Of a stretch of DNA of 64,000 nt, positions 60,731-64,000 are shown in pieces. The stretch comes from an uncultured Eubacteriales bacterium (GTDB taxonomy: Bacteria > Bacillota > Clostridia > Oscillospirales > Acutalibacteraceae). The position numbers and the translations under genes are program-made. Position 1 is the first letter of the stretch, and each line of letters starts with the position of its first letter. The notes beneath the pieces were generated by a model. The model was given only the letters and a program-made list of their open reading frames with translations. It did no database searches and had not been told where the DNA came from. The stretch lies in contig UQEU01000007.1 in assembly GCA_900540085.1 (NCBI GenBank), forward strand, positions 1-64,000, read 5' to 3'.

Positions 60731-61609
60731 TTACATTACAGAATTAAAATACACTAATGAAATTGCATAAGTTGCGGCAAGAGTAAATAAAGAAGAATCA
60801 AATCTGTCCATTACACCGCCGTGTCCGGGGAAAATTTTCCCGAAATCTTTAACACCGAAATTTCTTTTAAGTACTGACGCCGTCAAATCGCCGAACATTC
60901 CGAGCATTGAAACAAACACACTTGCGCAAAGTAAAACTATCATCAACGCTTTTTCGATTTTTTCGTCTGCAAAGTGATTATAGAGTAAAACAGCGCAAAC
61001 ATTTAATATTGATGAAAACACAAGTCCGCCCACAGCGCCCTCTATGGTTTTTTTAGGACTGATATTGGGACACATTTTATGTTTTCCGATTGCCATACCC
61101 GTAAGTTGAGCGCCCGTATCTGTTGCAAGAGCACAAATAAGAGCATAAAAAATCAAATACACTCCGATTTGTTTATTTTCCCCTCCTATATCACGAAGTC
61201 TGACAATAATTGAAAAGCCGTACGGCACAACAACACTTGCAAAAAAAGCCGTTGTAACATCTTCAAACTTTGTTGTTGAATAGTTGCGAAGCATAGAAAG
61301 GAAAAATACCAAAGCAAGTACAATAACAAAAACTACCGACGGAACTGCACCGATAATTTTTCCGAAAACTTCAGCACTTACAAAAGGTTCCAAACATTTT
61401 TCATTTGCGAAAAAAGGAACGATTGCCGAAAAAGCAGTACCAGTTACTAAAATAAATTTATTTTTTATTTTTGCACATTTCATTATTTCATTTGATGCAA
61501 CTGCACTTAAAAATGCAACAACCAATACAAGTGCAGGCGTATATATCTGCCACACTACAAAAGCAAGAACCGCAAGCAAAACAATCGCTGTAATTACACG
61601 AGTTTTCAT
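60731..61609 (-). CDS. cdsA: Phosphatidate cytidylyltransferase CdsA
   Basis: A 292-aa membrane enzyme with 7-8 helices making CDP-diacylglycerol. The C-terminal signature is seen: KTIEGAVGG (about residues 185-193) and GDLTASVLKRNFGVKDFGKI then FPGHGGVMDRFDS (about 237-270). Its ATG directly follows the uppS stop and uses a GGAGGAG lying in uppS, so the two are coupled. Confidence 0.95.
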   Translation of the reverse strand: MKTRVITAIVLLAVLAFVVWQIYTPALVLVVAFLSAVASNEIMKCAKIKNKFILVTGTAFSAIVPFFANEKCLEPFVSAEVFGKIIGAVPSVVFVIVLALVFFLSMLRNYSTTKFEDVTTAFFASVVVPYGFSIIVRLRDIGGENKQIGVYLIFYALICALATDTGAQLTGMAIGKHKMCPNISPKKTIEGAVGGLVFSSILNVCAVLLYNHFADEKIEKALMIVLLCASVFVSMLGMFGDLTASVLKRNFGVKDFGKIFPGHGGVMDRFDSSLFTLAATYAISLVYFNSVM

Positions 61610-62344
61610 TTATTCTCCTCCAAAACGACGATTTCTTTTTTCATAAGCAAAAAGTGCCTCGTCTAAATCTTTTTCTTTAAAGTCAGGCCAAAGAACATCA
61701 CTATACCAAAATTCACTGTATGCAGACTGCCACAGCAAGAAGTTTGAAAGTCTTTGTTCTCCGCTCGGCCTTATTATCAAATCAGGGTCGGGCTGATTTG
61801 CAGTATAAATATTTTGAGAAATATCCTGCACGGTAATATCGTCTGCACATTTACCGCTTTCAATAATCTTTTTAACGGCACTCACAATTTCTTGTCTTCC
61901 TCCGTAATTAAGAGCAAGATTGATGACTGTACCGTTTTTTTGTGCAGTTTTCTTTTCTGCCCTGTCCATAAGTTCGAGTATATCTTCTCTGAGACCTTCT
62001 CGTTCACCTATAAATTTCAGACTGATATTTTCTTTTTCATTAAAATCTTTTTCAGCCTCAAGCAAATAGTCTTTGAACAAATTCATAAGAGCATCTACTT
62101 CTTCTTTAGGTCTTTTCCAATTTTCCGTTGAAAAAGCGTAAAAAGTAACATATTTCACGCCTAAATCCGCACAATATTTTGATATTTTACGAAAAACTTC
62201 TGCACCTGCTTTATGACCTGCTTTTCTCGGCAATGCTCTTTTTTTTGCCCATCTGCCGTTTCCGTCCATTATTATACCGATATGTTGAGGCAAAACAGTA
62301 AATTTTTCTGAATTTACGCTTTCATTTTTCTTAAAAATTGCCAT
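61610..62344 (-). CDS. uppS: Undecaprenyl diphosphate synthase UppS
   Basis: A 244-aa cis-prenyltransferase with the active-site Asp in HIGIIMDGNGRWAKKR (about residues 21-36), FYAFSTENWKRP (about 71-82), LNYGGRQEI (about 145-153) and the C-terminal PDLIIRPSGEQRLSNFLLWQ. It makes the C55 lipid carrier for peptidoglycan. The ATG at 62344 follows GGAGGAG; an upstream extension to 62377 lies before that site. Confidence 0.97.
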   Translation of the reverse strand: MAIFKKNESVNSEKFTVLPQHIGIIMDGNGRWAKKRALPRKAGHKAGAEVFRKISKYCADLGVKYVTFYAFSTENWKRPKEEVDALMNLFKDYLLEAEKDFNEKENISLKFIGEREGLREDILELMDRAEKKTAQKNGTVINLALNYGGRQEIVSAVKKIIESGKCADDITVQDISQNIYTANQPDPDLIIRPSGEQRLSNFLLWQSAYSEFWYSDVLWPDFKEKDLDEALFAYEKRNRRFGGE

Positions 62345-62381
62345 AATTGCTCCTCCTGCACACATATAATAAAGCATTTTA

Positions 62382-62399
62382 GGGCGTCGATTGACGCCC
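62382..62399. terminator. Strong hairpin between frr and uppS
   Basis: GGGCGTC (62382-62388) pairs with GACGCCC (62393-62399) with a 4-nt loop. On the minus strand only TAAAAT follows, so it is a weak terminator or a processing/attenuation site within the operon. Confidence 0.5.
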
Positions 62400-62415
62400 C
62401 ATACAATATTTTATG

Positions 62416-62976
62416 TCAGATGGAAAGAATTTCTTTTTCTTTTTTATCTGTGATTTCTTCTGCTTGTTTGATTGCTTTATCTGTATAATCCTGAATTTGC
62501 TTTTCAGCAGATTTTACATCATCTTCAGTAATTTCATTGTCTTTTTTAAGTTTTTTAACATCGTCAATAGCATCTCTTCTGACATTTCTTACAGCAATTT
62601 TTGCTTCTTCATTGCGTTTTGCAATATCTTTTACGATTTCTTTACGGCGTTCTTCCGTGAGAGGAGGAAAGTTAAGACGAATAACTTTGCCGTCATTCAT
62701 AGGATTAATACCGATATCTGACATATTTATTGCTTTTTCGATTTCTTTAATTGAAGAAGCGTCCCACGGCTGAATAGCAAGTGTACGGGGTTCCGGTACG
62801 CTTACCTGTGCCATTTGAACAATCGGTGTAGGTGTGCCGTAATAATCAACTAAAACTCTGTCAAGAATTGACGGGTTTGCTCTGCCTGCTCTGATAGCAG
62901 CGTAGTCTCTTTCAAGTGCCTGAAGACACTTTTCCATTTTTTCATTTGTTGTTGAATAAATACTTTCTAAAGTCAT
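62416..62976 (-). CDS. frr: Ribosome recycling factor
   Basis: The 186-aa protein begins MTLESIYSTTNEKMEKCLQA and shows IRAGRANPSILDRVLVDYYG (about residues 29-48), TLAIQPWD and LNFPPLTEERRKE (about 106-118). A three-helix bundle/beta sandwich is expected. With EF-G it splits post-termination ribosomes. It follows pyrH by 78 bp in the usual order. Confidence 0.98.
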   Translation of the reverse strand: MTLESIYSTTNEKMEKCLQALERDYAAIRAGRANPSILDRVLVDYYGTPTPIVQMAQVSVPEPRTLAIQPWDASSIKEIEKAINMSDIGINPMNDGKVIRLNFPPLTEERRKEIVKDIAKRNEEAKIAVRNVRRDAIDDVKKLKKDNEITEDDVKSAEKQIQDYTDKAIKQAEEITDKKEKEILSI

Positions 62977-63054
62977 AATAAAATACCTTTCAAAATATAT
63001 TTAATTTAATGCAGTTAATATTTTTGAGTCTGACAAACTTAAAGATGACAAAAA

Positions 63055-63762
63055 CTATTCTGCCAAATCTGTTACAACAGTACCGATTTTCTCGCCTTTT
63101 GCAGCTTTGATGATATTTTCAGGGTCATCAAGATTGAAAACAAGAATAGGAACTGAATTATCTTTACAAAGTGAGAATGCCGTAGAGTCCATAACTTTTA
63201 TATCATTTGAAATAACTTCTTTGAATGAAATTTTGTCATATTTTACTGCGTCATCAAACTTGTTCGGGTCTTTATCGTAAACGCCGTCAACATTTGTTCC
63301 TTTAAGAAGGACATCTGCTCCGATTTCAACTGCACGCAAAGCAGCGGCAGTATCTGTTGAGAAAAACGGACTTCCCGTACCACATCCGAAAATAACAATT
63401 CTTCCTTTTTCAAAATGACGGTTTGCTTTATTTCTAATGTACGGTTCTGCAATTTGACGCATCTCAATGGCAGTTTGAACACGAACATCTGCACCTTCTT
63501 GCTCAAGTGCATCGCAAAGTGCAAGAGCATTCATAGCGGTTGCAAGCATACCTATATGGTCAGCACGCGTTCTGTCCATATGTTCGCTTGTTCTTCCTCT
63601 CCAAAAGTTTCCGCCGCCTACAACTATACCGACTTCAATACCAAGGTCGGTAACTTTCTTGATACTTTTGCATATTTTGCTTACCGTTTCATTATCTATT
63701 CCGGTGCCTTTTTCACCTGCTAAAACTTCACCGGAAAGTTTAAATAAAATTCGATTATACAT
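63055..63762 (-). CDS. pyrH: UMP kinase PyrH
   Basis: A 235-aa amino-acid-kinase-fold hexameric enzyme phosphorylating UMP to UDP. Seen: LFKLSGEVLAGEKGTG (about residues 6-21), VGIVVGGGNFWRGR (about 45-58), GTGSPFFSTDTAAALRA (about 133-149) and LLKGTNVDGVYDKDP. GGAGGTTG lies just before ATG 63762. rpsB and tsf, its common upstream partners, are not adjacent: the next gene upstream is the HPr gene. Confidence 0.97.
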   Translation of the reverse strand: MYNRILFKLSGEVLAGEKGTGIDNETVSKICKSIKKVTDLGIEVGIVVGGGNFWRGRTSEHMDRTRADHIGMLATAMNALALCDALEQEGADVRVQTAIEMRQIAEPYIRNKANRHFEKGRIVIFGCGTGSPFFSTDTAAALRAVEIGADVLLKGTNVDGVYDKDPNKFDDAVKYDKISFKEVISNDIKVMDSTAFSLCKDNSVPILVFNLDDPENIIKAAKGEKIGTVVTDLAE

Positions 63763-63870
63763 AAATCAACCTCCAAGCAATACTTTCGTATATATAATAT
63801 AATAAAAAAATTATAAAGTAAATAGTTATTTCATATATTTTAAAATATTGTAACAACTAAAATAACAAAT

Positions 63871-63902
63871 AAAAAAAGAGTACAGCCTAAACCGTACTCT
63901 TT
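63871..63902 (-). terminator. Terminator of the HPr gene
   Basis: AAAGAGTAC (63875-63883) pairs with GTACTCTTT (63894-63902), followed on the minus strand by TTTTTTTATTT, 20 bp after the HPr stop. Confidence 0.85.
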
Positions 63903-63922
63903 GTGTGTCTTTAAATTAACAA

Positions 63923-64000
63923 TTATTCAGTAAAACCTGACTTAACAAGTGAAACAAGTCCTTCAACAGCTTCTTCTTCGTCTGAACCGTCAGCAATAAT
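63923..64000 (-). CDS. HPr-family phosphocarrier protein, C-terminal fragment
   Basis: The last 25 codons of a minus-strand gene are in the window; the 5' part lies past the right edge. The translation IIADGSDEEEAVEGLVSLVK then SGFTE matches the C-terminal strand and helix of HPr, the PTS phosphocarrier. The His15 and Ser46 phosphosites would lie outside the window, so HPr and Crh cannot be separated. A terminator follows directly, making it transcriptionally separate from pyrH. Confidence 0.8.
   Translation of the reverse strand: MIADGSDEEEAVEGLVSLVKSGFTE

Overview
The window comes from a low-GC, anaerobic, endospore-forming member of the Clostridia (Bacillota). A Ruminococcaceae/Oscillospirales-type lineage is my guess; no rRNA is present to settle it. 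The grounds are the sporulation genes (sigE-spoIIGA, sigK, spoVB, yabP, yabQ), the Gram-positive replicative polymerase PolC, the ctsR-mcsA-mcsB-clpC stress operon, CIRCE-controlled groESL, strong GGAGG-type ribosome binding sites, frequent TTG starts, and several oxygen-sensitive radical-SAM or Fe-S enzymes. Most genes lie on the minus strand.

Layout. 1-1011: a truncated lipoprotein gene, a decayed excisionase-like remnant, five TTTGGTGTA repeats and tRNA-Leu(CAG), which looks like the worn end of an integrated element. 1012-10990: redox and transport genes (EFR1-type ferredoxin/flavodoxin, Old-Yellow-Enzyme-family reductase, K+-dependent membrane pyrophosphatase, M24 peptidase) and a two-gene cysteine-catabolism operon. 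10998-17190: clpC-mcsB-mcsA-ctsR with CtsR boxes, then the sigE-spoIIGA pair. 17199-21739: signal-peptidase-like protein, ABC exporter, GH2 glycosidase and cyclophilin. 21805-26876: sigK, then a vitamin B6 salvage locus (PdxY kinase, ECF S component, radical SAM protein, a nonsense-interrupted gene) divergent from a MocR-type regulator. 26880-32221: antiporter, anSME-like radical SAM enzyme and lipoprotein operon; mnmA-cysK. 32257-36478: groESL, a THUMP methyltransferase and an orphan fumarase alpha subunit. 36486-40679: the yab cluster (spoVB, mazG, HU, rqcP, yabP, yabQ, divIC). 40693-53713: a long co-directional run, hisZG-D-B-A-I-E, recJ, relA, dtd, an MBL hydrolase, hemZ, a uridine-kinase-like gene and a small coiled-coil gene. 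53718-63762: pyrH-frr-uppS-cdsA-dxr-rseP-ispG-polC. 63923-64000: the C-terminus of HPr.

The observations most worth following up are: a PolC that appears to lack the whole inserted 3'-5' exonuclease domain; a HisZ-HisG fusion; a MocR-type regulator whose PLP lysine is arginine; an anSME-like enzyme translationally coupled to a lipoprotein with a catalytically dead transglutaminase-like fold instead of a sulfatase; and an L-cysteine desulfidase paired with an ATC-hydrolase-like protein. I saw no CRISPR array, intact insertion sequence or clear defence system.
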